Assembly (NCBI GenBank): GCA_910584745.1 | Contig: CAJUDG010000001.1 | Location: 1-64,000 of the forward strand | Length of the DNA stretch: 64,000 nt | Reading direction: 5' to 3' | From: an uncultured Eubacteriales bacterium | GTDB lineage: Bacteria > Bacillota > Clostridia > Oscillospirales > Acutalibacteraceae | In this document: positions 25,353-34,051 of the stretch, in pieces | How positions within the stretch are numbered: position 1 is the stretch's first letter | How the letters are laid out: each line of letters starts with the position of its first letter | Program-made: the position numbers and the translations under genes | The notes under the pieces: generated by a model | Databases searched by the model: none | Told to the model about the DNA's origin: nothing | The model's input: the letters and a program-made list of their open reading frames with translations, nothing else

Positions 25353-27511
25353 AAACTTGGAAACGTGTTTTGAGTATGGGACTTTCGGCTTTAATTACAG
25401 CCGGCTGTTCTCTGCCCGTCCTGGCCGCCGGGGATATAACGGAAAAAGAGGAGACAGTATATGTAGTGCTGGAGCCAGACGGCTCGGTGCGCAGCCAGAC
25501 AGTAAGCGCCCACCTGCACAATGAAAGCGGCCTTTCCGGCGTCGCCGACCGCTCCACCCTGACAGACATTGAGAACACCCACGATACCACGGCCTTTACC
25601 CAGGCAGGAGAAGAGCTTCACTGGGATACGGACGGAACCGATGTTTATTACAAGGGCTCCACCAGCCGTAAGGCCCCCGTCAGCGCTGAAATCACCTATG
25701 AGCTGGACGGATCAGAGATCACCCCTGAGGAGCTTGCCGGGAAGAGCGGACGCGTAAAACTCACTGTAAAGCTTGTGAACAACGAGACCGGCACCATACA
25801 GGCAGACGGCAAAGCCCGGCCGGTATGCACACCCTTTGTCACCATGGTTGCGGCGGTGCTGGGCAAGGGCTGGACAGAGGTCTCTGCTGAGCATGGGAAG
25901 ATCACCGGCGCGGGCAGTACCCAGGCAGTAGGCTTTGTGTGCCTGCCCGGGGTGCGGGAGTGCCTGGAGGGAGTAGGATCCGACAAGCTGACAGAGCTGG
26001 AGGACCACCTGCTGGACCAGGTGAGCATCGAGGGCAGCGTGACGGATTTTGCCCTGCCCGATATCCTTATTGCCTGCGCAACAGACGCGGAGACTCTGAG
26101 AGAGAACGGCTTCTCCGGGCTGGATAAGCTGGAAGGGCTGGACGATGATATGGACAGCCTGCGTGATGGCATGGATGAGCTTCTGGACGGCGCGGACCGT
26201 CTGGCAGAGGGCGCTGCGGCCCTTGAGAGCGGCGCGGCCGCCCTGGTGGCGGGGATAGACACACTGTACGCCGGAGGCGCGAGCCTGCAAAGCGGCGCCG
26301 CCCAATTACAGCAGGGAGCCCGCGACCTGAGCAGCGGCGCGGCCCAGGCCCGGGACGGTGCGGCGGCCCTGCAGACAGGGGCCGATAACCTGTACGCCGG
26401 CCTGTCAGACCTGCGAAGCGGCGCGGGAGCCCTCTATGGCGGGTACAGCCAGCTAAAGTCCGGTGCCGACAGCCTTGCGGCGGGGCTCAATACCCTGCAG
26501 AGCAAGGGGCCTGAACTGACAGACGGAATAGGACAGATCACCGGGGCGGTGGGCCAGCTCTATGAAGCGGCCGGGCCGGACAGCAAACTGATGGCAGGAG
26601 CCCAGGCATTTGGGGATTCCCTGTCCGGGGCGGCCTCCGGCGCAGGGGGGGCTGTGGCCAGCCTGCCCGAACCCAGCGCCTTTGCGCCGGACGAGGCCCA
26701 TGCCGCTGACCCGGCCTACCAGCAGCTTTTGGCGGCATATACGGGTGCGTACAGCGCGGCCGGCGGGATGGCCGGGGGACTGGCGGAACTGGACAGCGCC
26801 TATGGGCTTGTACTGGGCGGCATGAAGCAGGCTAGCGCTGGCATCGGGTCCTTGCAGGCCGGCGCCAACGGAGCTGAGGGCCTTACCGCCGGGATAACCG
26901 CCTATACCCAGGGGGTGGCGGACGCCGCATCCGGCGCGGCCCAGCTGCAGAGCGGTATCGGCCAGCTTGGAGCCAGCCTTCCCGCGCTGACCGATGGAGT
27001 CGACCAGCTTATTGCCGGTTCAGGCCAGCTCTCGGCAGGGGCGGGTTCCCTCTCCCAGGGCAACGCTGCCCTGGCGGACGGCGCTGAACAGCTTGCCCGG
27101 GGCACGGACAGTTTGGCGGCGGGTGCCTCCGAGCTGCTTGACGGCATACAGAAGCTGGCCGAGGGCGCGGCCTCCCTGCACAGCGGCACGGCAGATCTCC
27201 GGGACGGCGCGTCAGCCCTGCAGGATGGACTGGAGCGGTTCGACTCCGAGGGCATCAGTAAGCTGACCGGGGCGGTGGATACAGAAAAGCTGCCCACGCT
27301 GCGGGCGGTTACGGCGGCCATGAGGGAACGCGCGCAAAGTTATGACAGCTTTGCAGGTGCGGCAGAAGGGACCGAAACCGTCACAAGGTTTGTGATGAAG
27401 ACAGCCGGCCAGGAACAGGAAGCCACGCAGGCAGAGGAAAGCGCTCCAGCTGAGGAGGGCCTGGAGCATGAAAGCTTCTGGCAGAGAGTGGCGGCTCTGT
27501 TCGGGAAATAG
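25349..27511 (+). CDS. Secreted heptad-repeat protein (YhgE/Pip-associated type)
   Basis: A 720-residue exported protein. It has an N-terminal signal peptide; TAGC at Cys20 could be a weak lipobox, or cleavage may follow VLAAG. A beta-rich region spans about 30-260. Two blocks of Leu-x-x-Gly heptads lie at about 265-390 and 537-630 (units such as LQSGAAQLQQGARDL) and should form long amphipathic helices. Unlike full YhgE/Pip proteins I see no C-terminal membrane segments. The ATG overlaps the transporter stop (ATGA), so the two are translated together. It probably forms the extracytoplasmic partner of the MMPL transporter. Confidence 0.85.
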   Translation: MKTWKRVLSMGLSALITAGCSLPVLAAGDITEKEETVYVVLEPDGSVRSQTVSAHLHNESGLSGVADRSTLTDIENTHDTTAFTQAGEELHWDTDGTDVYYKGSTSRKAPVSAEITYELDGSEITPEELAGKSGRVKLTVKLVNNETGTIQADGKARPVCTPFVTMVAAVLGKGWTEVSAEHGKITGAGSTQAVGFVCLPGVRECLEGVGSDKLTELEDHLLDQVSIEGSVTDFALPDILIACATDAETLRENGFSGLDKLEGLDDDMDSLRDGMDELLDGADRLAEGAAALESGAAALVAGIDTLYAGGASLQSGAAQLQQGARDLSSGAAQARDGAAALQTGADNLYAGLSDLRSGAGALYGGYSQLKSGADSLAAGLNTLQSKGPELTDGIGQITGAVGQLYEAAGPDSKLMAGAQAFGDSLSGAASGAGGAVASLPEPSAFAPDEAHAADPAYQQLLAAYTGAYSAAGGMAGGLAELDSAYGLVLGGMKQASAGIGSLQAGANGAEGLTAGITAYTQGVADAASGAAQLQSGIGQLGASLPALTDGVDQLIAGSGQLSAGAGSLSQGNAALADGAEQLARGTDSLAAGASELLDGIQKLAEGAASLHSGTADLRDGASALQDGLERFDSEGISKLTGAVDTEKLPTLRAVTAAMRERAQSYDSFAGAAEGTETVTRFVMKTAGQEQEATQAEESAPAEEGLEHESFWQRVAALFGK

Positions 27512-27516
27512 AGGGT

Positions 27517-27550
27517 AAGGCGCTACGGACGTCCGTGTCCGCAGCGCCTT
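27517..27550 (+). terminator. Terminator after the heptad-repeat gene
   Basis: An outer stem (AAGGCGCT/AGCGCCTT) with an inner GGAC/GTCC pairing is followed by a short T-rich stretch (CTCTGTTTTA), starting 6 bases after the stop codon. Confidence 0.75.
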
Positions 27551-27572
27551 CTCTGTTTTATCGGCGCACACG

Positions 27573-27601
27573 TTGACAATTCCGAAGCCCCGTAGTAAAA
27601 T
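27573..27601 (+). promoter_or_regulatory. Promoter of the TIM-barrel gene
   Basis: TTGACA and TAAAAT are separated by 17 bases, about 34 bases before the start; AGGAGGGGG provides the ribosome site. Confidence 0.75.
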
Positions 27602-27634
27602 GACATAAACGCTATTTGTTCAGGAGGGGGAACA

Positions 27635-28486
27635 ATGCTCAAGACCTTAAACCAAAACATGCTTGGTCTCGACCATCCTTTTAAAGTGATAGCGCCGATC
27701 GCCGCAAAGTACGGCTTCAGGGCCATATACGCCACCAAGCAGATGCTGGAGGACAGGGCGCTTGCCCGGGAGGCCGCCGCGATTATCGCGGACAGCGGGC
27801 TCTCCTGGGGAATGATGCCCCTGCCCGCAAATTTCTGCCACTGGGAGCTGGACGACGGAGACTTCCGGCGGGCCCTGGAAATCCTCCGCCGCTGGGCGGA
27901 CGCCGCCCGGGTACTTGGAATCAGCCGCGCGGCCGATATCCTTTGGCCATGCAGCACCAGGGAGTTTGACGAGAACTTCCAGTGGACGCTGAATCGCATC
28001 AGGGCCGTAAACGATATCCTGAGGGAGAACGGCATTGCATACGGCCTGGAGTTTCTGGGCTCTCATGAGCTGCGGAGACTTGCGGAGCACGAGTTTGTCC
28101 ATTCGCTGTCCGGCGCGCTGGCGCTGGCAAAGGCTGCCGGGAGCGGGGTCGGGATAGTGTTCGACGTATTCCAGTGGTATACCTCCCAGGACGGAGCCAT
28201 GGACGACGTGCTGCTGATGGAGCAGGAGATAGAGCGGCTGGTGGCGGTACACGTCAGCGACGGAATGCTGGGGCGCTCTTTCGACCAGCAGAGGGACATA
28301 GAGCGCCGACTGCCGGGGGTGACCGGTGTGATAGACGCGAAAGCCGTGCTGGCGCGGTTCAGGAGCCATCCCTGCAGCGCCCTCTACATGGTGGAGCCCT
28401 TCGATATCTGGCGCGCAAAGCTTGGGGCCATGGAGGCAGAGGACGCCGTCCGGGCGGTATCGGAGGCCCTGGCGAGGGTTGAGTGA
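27635..28486 (+). CDS. Sugar phosphate isomerase/epimerase-like TIM-barrel protein
   Basis: A 283-residue protein of the xylose-isomerase-like TIM-barrel superfamily (IolE/IolI/Hyi type). Candidate metal or substrate residues on successive strands are GLEFLG (Glu), GIVFDVFQWY (Asp), AVHVSDG (His, Asp) and MVEPFD (Glu). It has its own promoter and no metabolic neighbours, so the substrate (a keto-sugar, inosose or hydroxypyruvate) cannot be assigned. Confidence 0.8.
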   Translation: MLKTLNQNMLGLDHPFKVIAPIAAKYGFRAIYATKQMLEDRALAREAAAIIADSGLSWGMMPLPANFCHWELDDGDFRRALEILRRWADAARVLGISRAADILWPCSTREFDENFQWTLNRIRAVNDILRENGIAYGLEFLGSHELRRLAEHEFVHSLSGALALAKAAGSGVGIVFDVFQWYTSQDGAMDDVLLMEQEIERLVAVHVSDGMLGRSFDQQRDIERRLPGVTGVIDAKAVLARFRSHPCSALYMVEPFDIWRAKLGAMEAEDAVRAVSEALARVE

Positions 28487-28655
28487 CTATGATAAGACCG
28501 GCAGCGGCTTCAGGCGGAAAAAAATTTTTTGAAATTTTTTCGAAAAAGATGCAACCATTTGCCGAAAAAGTGACTTCTTATAGGTAGAAGCATCTTTCCG
28601 GCCCGTATTCCGCCCTGCCGGAGGGTGCGCAAATCATTGGACAGGAGGTACTAAT
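28487..28655 (+). promoter_or_regulatory. AT-rich leader with a possible ECF-sigma promoter
   Basis: The gap holds an A/T-rich run, then AACC at 28553-28556 and CTTC at 28574-28577, separated by 17 bases. This is similar to the AAC-N16/17-CGTC layout of ECF-sigma promoters. Imperfectly opposed copies of AAAGATGC (28545-28552) and GCATCTTT (28590-28597) flank it. I see no sigma-A promoter here. Speculative. Confidence 0.35.
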
Positions 28656-29972
28656 ATGAAGTTCATCTTTACCGAGTCCGGCTATCAGCTGTTCCGCTAC
28701 CGTGGGCGCTCGGTGCTGCTGTGCTGCGTGTCGCTGCTGCTGTGCGGCTGCATCGCTTTCTATCTGGGCAGTCTCAGCAGCAACCGCCGGGCCCTCGAGA
28801 CCCTTGGGGAGAACACCCCGGCGAAGGTGCGCATCAGCAACGTAAATGCCGACACCTTTGACGACATGACCATCGCCTACACCTACGGCGACCTCTTAGA
28901 GATGCTCGGGGTGGGCAGGGTCGTGGCCACGTGTCAGGCCGGGGGCTACTACTCAGCGGAGAGCCAGGAGGCTCTTAACACCGCCCATGAGGAGATGGTC
29001 CGGCAGATGGAGGAGCGGGAATCAGACTGGGTGTACGTCTCCACCTATATGCCCGAGGGGGACGTGCACATTTATGGCGTCACAAACTTTGAGGCCACGG
29101 GCCTTGGCTGGGCGGGGGACGTGACCCTGGGCGAGGGCTATGATCTCTCCCTTCTGGAGGGGGACGAGCCCCTCTGCCTTATCAGCGACAAGATGTCCCA
29201 GAGCACAGGCCTGGAGATAGGCGACACCTTCACGATGCCGGTCTGCTTTCTGCAATTCACCAGCAGCTTTGGGGTCGGCAAGGCATTCTCCTATATGAAC
29301 GAATACAGCTTCACCGTGGCGGGCACCTACCCCGCGCGCATTGAGACAATACATCCGGCGGACATGTATCTGCCCCTTGACTGGCTGCGCGACCGGCTGA
29401 AAGAGGACCAGCCCGAGAACCCCTTCACTTATTCCAGCTATACCGGGTATCTGGCGGACTCCATGAAGCTCAACGAATTCAAGGACAGCCTGAAGGACTG
29501 CGGCCTGGGACAGCCCTTCTTCCTGCCCACAGGCGAGATGTTTGTCAGTCTGGTATCGGCCCGCACCATCTATATGGACGATGAGGAGTTCATACGCAGC
29601 GCGGAAAAGCTGGGCGCCAGCATACGCCAGTATGAGATGTTCCTGGCGCCGTTCTTTATCGTGGTGGTGTTCCTTGTGACCATGTCCATCTTCCTGGTGC
29701 TAAGAGGCTGCCGCAGGGATATGGCCATAGCCTGCTCCCTGGGCCGGCCAAAGGTGGTAACGGCCGCGGCGAACCTGATGGCGGCGCTTTCGGCCCAGCT
29801 TTTGGGGGCGCTGCTGGCGGTGCCGGTATCCATGCTGCTGACGGGCGTGGGCTTTGGCACGGCCATGCTGGTCTGCGGCGCGTTTATGCTCTGCGCCCTC
29901 ATGGGGGATATCGTGGGGCTTATCATGCTGCTGCGCTTTGACGCTCTGGCCCTGTTGACGGCCGCGCAATAA
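28656..29972 (+). CDS. FtsX-like ABC transporter permease (MacB-type), first of a pair
   Basis: A 438-residue protein. It has an N-terminal membrane segment (SVLLCCVSLLLCGCIAFYLG), an extracellular domain of about 280 residues, and three C-terminal segments from about 328 (FLAPFFIVVVFLVTMSIFLV). This is the FtsX/MacB permease plan. AGGAGG lies before the ATG. It is followed after 18 bases by a second permease, but no ATPase gene is found on either side. The two permeases probably form a heterodimer using an ATPase coded elsewhere. Substrate unknown. Confidence 0.8.
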   Translation: MKFIFTESGYQLFRYRGRSVLLCCVSLLLCGCIAFYLGSLSSNRRALETLGENTPAKVRISNVNADTFDDMTIAYTYGDLLEMLGVGRVVATCQAGGYYSAESQEALNTAHEEMVRQMEERESDWVYVSTYMPEGDVHIYGVTNFEATGLGWAGDVTLGEGYDLSLLEGDEPLCLISDKMSQSTGLEIGDTFTMPVCFLQFTSSFGVGKAFSYMNEYSFTVAGTYPARIETIHPADMYLPLDWLRDRLKEDQPENPFTYSSYTGYLADSMKLNEFKDSLKDCGLGQPFFLPTGEMFVSLVSARTIYMDDEEFIRSAEKLGASIRQYEMFLAPFFIVVVFLVTMSIFLVLRGCRRDMAIACSLGRPKVVTAAANLMAALSAQLLGALLAVPVSMLLTGVGFGTAMLVCGAFMLCALMGDIVGLIMLLRFDALALLTAAQ

Positions 29973-29990
29973 CGAAGGGAGGATATCATT

Positions 29991-32000
29991 ATGAAAAACA
30001 GTCTTAAACAGCTTCTCCGGCGGCCCGGACGCGCCATATTGTTCTTCCTGCTGATGGCGGCTTCTACCCTGCTGCTGGTGTTCGGTGCGGCAATGTACAT
30101 GCAGAATCAGATGCGCGTGGACGCTCTGGACGAGTCCTTTACCACCGTGGGCTATGTAAGCCAGCAGCCCAAGGACAAGGGCGGCTCGGCCTATCCCGAC
30201 CCGGAGCTCTGGGACTATGGCGAGGAGGGCATAATATATCCCGAGGCACTGGACTTTGAGGGGGCGGATTACATCACGCCGCCGGAGAGCAGGCCGTATT
30301 ATTTGGCCTGTATTGATGGGGCCTGGACCGCGAATGACAACTATTTCATTGAGGGGCAGGACGACAACATCAACCTGCTGGAGTTTAAAGTGAAGGGCCC
30401 CAGCAAGGAAAACCAGCATATGATAGCGGCCGAGCTGACAAAGATACTGAGCGGCAGCGGGCAGATCGAGCAGGCGAAGGTTTTTGAGGGCACCGCTGAA
30501 TCCTGGGCATCCGTCAGCTACAGGCTCGAGGATCTTGAGATAGGCCAGACACTGAATTTTGTTAAGTACTGGTTAAAAGAAGGCGAGCTTGAGCCCGGCA
30601 AGACCTACGTGGGCCTTTTGCAGCATTTACCCGGCAACCCCGCATATGGTGGTGCGGCCTCCATTGCGCTGGACAACGGCGAAAATGTGCCGCTCAGCGA
30701 GCTGGTGGATTACTACACGGCCTACGGCACCCCGGGCACGTCCCTGGTGGACAGGCACGGAAACCCGGTTGAGAGCGTGTTCTCCGAAAGCGATGGCTCC
30801 TCTGGCTTTATAGAGGTCACCTCCGATTTCGACGAGAGCTCCCTGGACCTCTGGAACGGCCTTATGAGGGAGCGGGAGATGAAGCAGCTGGTCCACCCTG
30901 TGCTGCCCATAAGCGACCCGAACATGCTCAACTTCCACCGGCGGAACGTGGCCAATGTCCGGGGCCGTGAGATAACCGAGGAGGAGTACGCCAGCGGGGC
31001 CCGGGTGTGCATGGTGGCAAAGGAGTTTGCCCAGAAGAACCTTTTATACGAAGGGGACAAGATAACCCTGCCCCTTATAGGGTCGCTATATGGCTATCAG
31101 CCCGTCAGCGACTATGGGTCCACCTCCCGCTTCATCCTGCCGGTGCGGCACCTGCTGGACGCAGAGGGCAGGCCCCTTGAGCCCTTCTTTGAGGCGGAGT
31201 ATGAGATCGTGGGCATATTCGAGCCCCGCTACCGCTGTGAGGAGCTGACCTACAGCGACCTTATCATCATCCCCAGCCAGTCTGTAGAGGGCTCTGACGA
31301 GGGGCATATACTCTATGCCGGGGCCATGGACGACAGCAATACCTCCTTCATGATACCCAACGGCAGCATTGACGAGTTTGATGCTGCCCTGAGAGAAGCT
31401 GTGCCCGATGCGAGCCGGCTGGATATATACTACGACGACATGGGTTATGCCCGGTCGGTTGAGAACCTCAGTGACGCGAAGAAGACGGCGGCGCTGCTGT
31501 TCGCCGTGGGTATGCTGGCGGCAGCCGCCATCATCGCGCTGCTCCTGTACTTCTTCGTGGTGATGGAGAAAAAGCGCACCGCGGTAGAGCGCAGCCTTGG
31601 CATGACGAAGGGCCAGTGCCGGGTGTCGCTGATGGCGGGGCTGATGATCCTCTCGCTGGCCGCCACCGCCATAGGCAGCGCAGGGGCCGGAGTTCTGCTG
31701 GACCGGGTGGACGCCTACAGCATGGAACAGGCCCAGGCCCAGAGCGCCAAGATCGAGGAGGGCAAGGTGGTGGACTGGAACCTCGGGGGCATCTATAATT
31801 TCAGCGCAAAATACAGCCCCTGGGCCATGTGGGATGTTCAGGGCAATAAGGCGAAGCTGCAGGGCATAGAGGCGCCCGCCGGTGTGTTCGTGGCGGCCCC
31901 GCTGGCGTTGGACCTGCTTATCCTGCTGCTGGGCCTTGTGCTGATCGGCCGCAGTCTGCGCATTGAGCCTATCCTGCTGCTGAACGCAAAAGAGTAGCGG
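29991..32000 (+). CDS. FtsX-like ABC transporter permease, second of a pair
   Basis: A 668-residue protein. It has an N-terminal helix (AILFFLLMAASTLLLVFGAAMY), a large outside domain to about residue 500 and a helix set at the C-terminus. The segments include TAALLFAVGMLAAAAIIALLLYFFVV, then a segment near 548, and PLALDLLILLLGLVLIGRSL near the end. GGGAGG lies upstream. The motif EKKRTAVERSLGMTKGQCR after the first C-terminal helix is the cytoplasmic loop typical of FtsX-like permeases. It works with the preceding gene; no ATPase is adjacent. The end coordinate includes the TAG stop. Confidence 0.82.
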
Positions 32001-32030
32001 AACCGGCTAAGCTTTTGATTTGCAAAACAT

Positions 32031-32071
32031 GAATTCCCTGACCCCCGGAGAAACGCGGGGTCAGGGAATTC
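32031..32071 (+). terminator. Long terminator hairpin
   Basis: A perfect 15-bp stem (GAATTCCCTGACCCC with its complement) has an 11-base loop and lies about 30 bases after the second permease gene. The T-tract is short, but the stem is unusually strong. Confidence 0.7.
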
Positions 32072-32132
32072 CTTATGCGTGCTTACAGCGGCGGTCAAAT
32101 CCCCATCTTCTGATGACGGGTTTGGGGCTCTG

Positions 32133-32161
32133 TTGACAAAGCCCCGCCATGCCGGTATAAT
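32133..32161 (+). promoter_or_regulatory. Consensus promoter of the HAD hydrolase gene
   Basis: TTGACA and TATAAT are separated by 17 bases, 28 bases before the ATG, followed by an AGGAGGG ribosome site. Confidence 0.85.
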
Positions 32162-32189
32162 ATTGAAAATCCATACAGGAGGGCTGCAT

Positions 32190-32897
32190 ATGAGATATAA
32201 GTGTTTAATTTTTGACGTGGACGGAACGCTCCTGAATTTCAGCTCTGCGTATTTATGCGCACAGCAGGCTGTAGCAAAAGCTTTGGGAATCGAATTCTCC
32301 CGGGAATTCATTCAAACAGACGAGAAGCTGAGCTGGGAACTCTGGGACGAATTCGGGCTGAGCCGCGTGGAGGACGAGGCTGTGCAGGCGAATTATCACA
32401 TCCTATACGACGCCTATCTGCGAAAGCACTTTGCCAGTATCGCCCAGGCCTTCGGGGTAAAGCCGGAGACGGACGCGGCCCTGGGGGCATACTATTCCGA
32501 GCTCTCATCCTCCCACGAAACTATGGAGGCGGACACCCTGGAAGTATACCGGCAGCTCTGCGGGCAGTACATATTGGCCATAGCCACCAATGGCCTCGGC
32601 CGGGTACAGCACAGCCGTCTGGCGGATTTCCTGCCCATGACGGCCGCGCTCTTTGTCTCGGAGGAGATCGGGTGCATAAAGCCGTCAGGGACCTTTTTTG
32701 AGCGTATCACGGACGTTTTGGGCTGCGCTCCCCATGAGTGCCTGATGGTGGGGGATTCGCTCTCCAGCGACATTGCCGGAGCAAAAAATGCCGGCATGGC
32801 GGCCTGCTGGTACGACCGTAAAAGCAAAGGGGAGCGCAGTCAAGCGGCGGCAGACTACCGCATTTCCAGACTTCGGGAACTGCTGAAGATATTATGA
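32190..32897 (+). CDS. HAD-superfamily hydrolase, YjjG/YfnB-like nucleotidase or phosphatase
   Basis: A 235-residue phosphatase. Motif I FDVDGTLL carries the nucleophile Asp9 and the acid/base Asp11; motif II IATNGLG has the threonine; the motif III lysine lies in IKPSGTFF; motif IV MVGDSLSSDIAGA has the acidic pair. An alpha-helical cap lies between motifs I and II. YjjG-type enzymes dephosphorylate nucleoside monophosphates, including non-canonical ones. I chose the ATG at 32190 from AGGAGG 8 bases upstream and the consensus promoter. A monocistronic housekeeping gene. Confidence 0.88.
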   Translation: MRYKCLIFDVDGTLLNFSSAYLCAQQAVAKALGIEFSREFIQTDEKLSWELWDEFGLSRVEDEAVQANYHILYDAYLRKHFASIAQAFGVKPETDAALGAYYSELSSSHETMEADTLEVYRQLCGQYILAIATNGLGRVQHSRLADFLPMTAALFVSEEIGCIKPSGTFFERITDVLGCAPHECLMVGDSLSSDIAGAKNAGMAACWYDRKSKGERSQAAADYRISRLRELLKIL

Positions 32898-34051
32898 TTT
32901 CTTGACGCTGGCAGATGGGATAGAGCCCGCCCAAGAAATGCTACCGGAAGAGTCAGCCACAGAGCCCTGTCGTGGGCCAGGGCAGGCGATATGAGGAGCG
33001 AGGCCGCAAAGGCCATCACGGCTCCTGCGGCGCACCAGAGCCACAGGTCCCTTGGGCCGGACGGACGCGGCAGGAGCGGGGCCAGTAACGCGGCGGTCAG
33101 GCCGAAGGCCGCGGCGCGCAGCAGCGGCAGTATGAGCTCCAGCTCCGGCACGGTCTTCGCCGCTGACATTGCCTGCACCAGCTCCTCGCGCTTTTCGGCA
33201 AACAGCCGGCCCCAGAAGTCGAAGTCAGACCAGCGGTTGGGTATCATCTCCTCGGGCAGCTGGAAGCTGAATTCCGTCAGCCAGAGCAGGGAAAACCACA
33301 GCCCGCCCGCCAGCGCCGCATACAGCCAAAATCTCACCCTCCCCACCGGCTGGGCAAAGGCCGCGCCGATGCACCTGGCCAGCGCCCCCAGCAGCAGGAG
33401 CGCCGCCGGCAGCAGGGAGATCCCCCGGGCCAGCGCGGCCAAATCCCTGGGCTGGCTCCAAGTGCCCGAAAGTCCGTTCCGGGCCGCAAAGTCCTGTGCC
33501 GCAAGCCTTGGGTGCTCCCCCTCCGGAGTCCGCAGAGTCAGCCGGTCCAGCCCGCCCTCTCCGGTTCCTGCCCATACTGCCGCCAGAGGGCGGCCGGCTC
33601 GAAAGCAGCCCCGCACCGTCATCAGCCGGCCGTTTATGGTGACCTTGCTTCCCACCGGCTCAGGCACGCCAAACAGCTCCATGGCCGTATCAGTGTCCAG
33701 CAGGCAGCCGTCAAGGTCGCCGTCCCCGAGGGGCGCGGCGGAGTCCAGCAGCAGCTTTGAGTTTCCCCGCAGCGTTATCAGCCCGCAGCCGGCATTTCGG
33801 TTCAGCTCCCTGTTCTCCGCCAGCGCGCCGTCCTGCTGGCCCCACAGCACAAAGGATACGGGGCGCTCCCGAAGGCGCTCCTGCTCCTGCATATCCGCCC
33901 CTGTCTGGCCGGTCAGGGCCCAGTCCAGCGCCAGCGCGCGCAGACCCTTAAGCTCCCGGTCCTCAAGCTCCAGCGCCGCGGCCCTTGACAGGGCAAAGAA
34001 CAGAAAGAACAGCCCGCAGGCTATGGCCCTGGCCCATTTCCCGGCCCTCAC
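32855..34051 (-). CDS. MacB-like ABC permease-family membrane protein
   Basis: A 398-residue protein. It has an N-terminal membrane segment (AIACGLFFLFFALSRAAAL), an outside domain of about 170 residues resembling a MacB periplasmic core (VSFVLWGQQDG; TDTAMELFGVPEPVGSKVTI) and four C-terminal segments from about 205. The GTG start overlaps the adaptor stop (GTGA), so it is coupled to the HlyD-like gene. It is a divergent permease with no ATPase gene in the operon. It is probably the membrane partner of the adaptor, and last in the five-gene unit. Confidence 0.7.
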   Translation of the reverse strand: MRAGKWARAIACGLFFLFFALSRAAALELEDRELKGLRALALDWALTGQTGADMQEQERLRERPVSFVLWGQQDGALAENRELNRNAGCGLITLRGNSKLLLDSAAPLGDGDLDGCLLDTDTAMELFGVPEPVGSKVTINGRLMTVRGCFRAGRPLAAVWAGTGEGGLDRLTLRTPEGEHPRLAAQDFAARNGLSGTWSQPRDLAALARGISLLPAALLLLGALARCIGAAFAQPVGRVRFWLYAALAGGLWFSLLWLTEFSFQLPEEMIPNRWSDFDFWGRLFAEKREELVQAMSAAKTVPELELILPLLRAAAFGLTAALLAPLLPRPSGPRDLWLWCAAGAVMAFAASLLISPALAHDRALWLTLPVAFLGRALSHLPASRNHNIFSSSRSLEMR

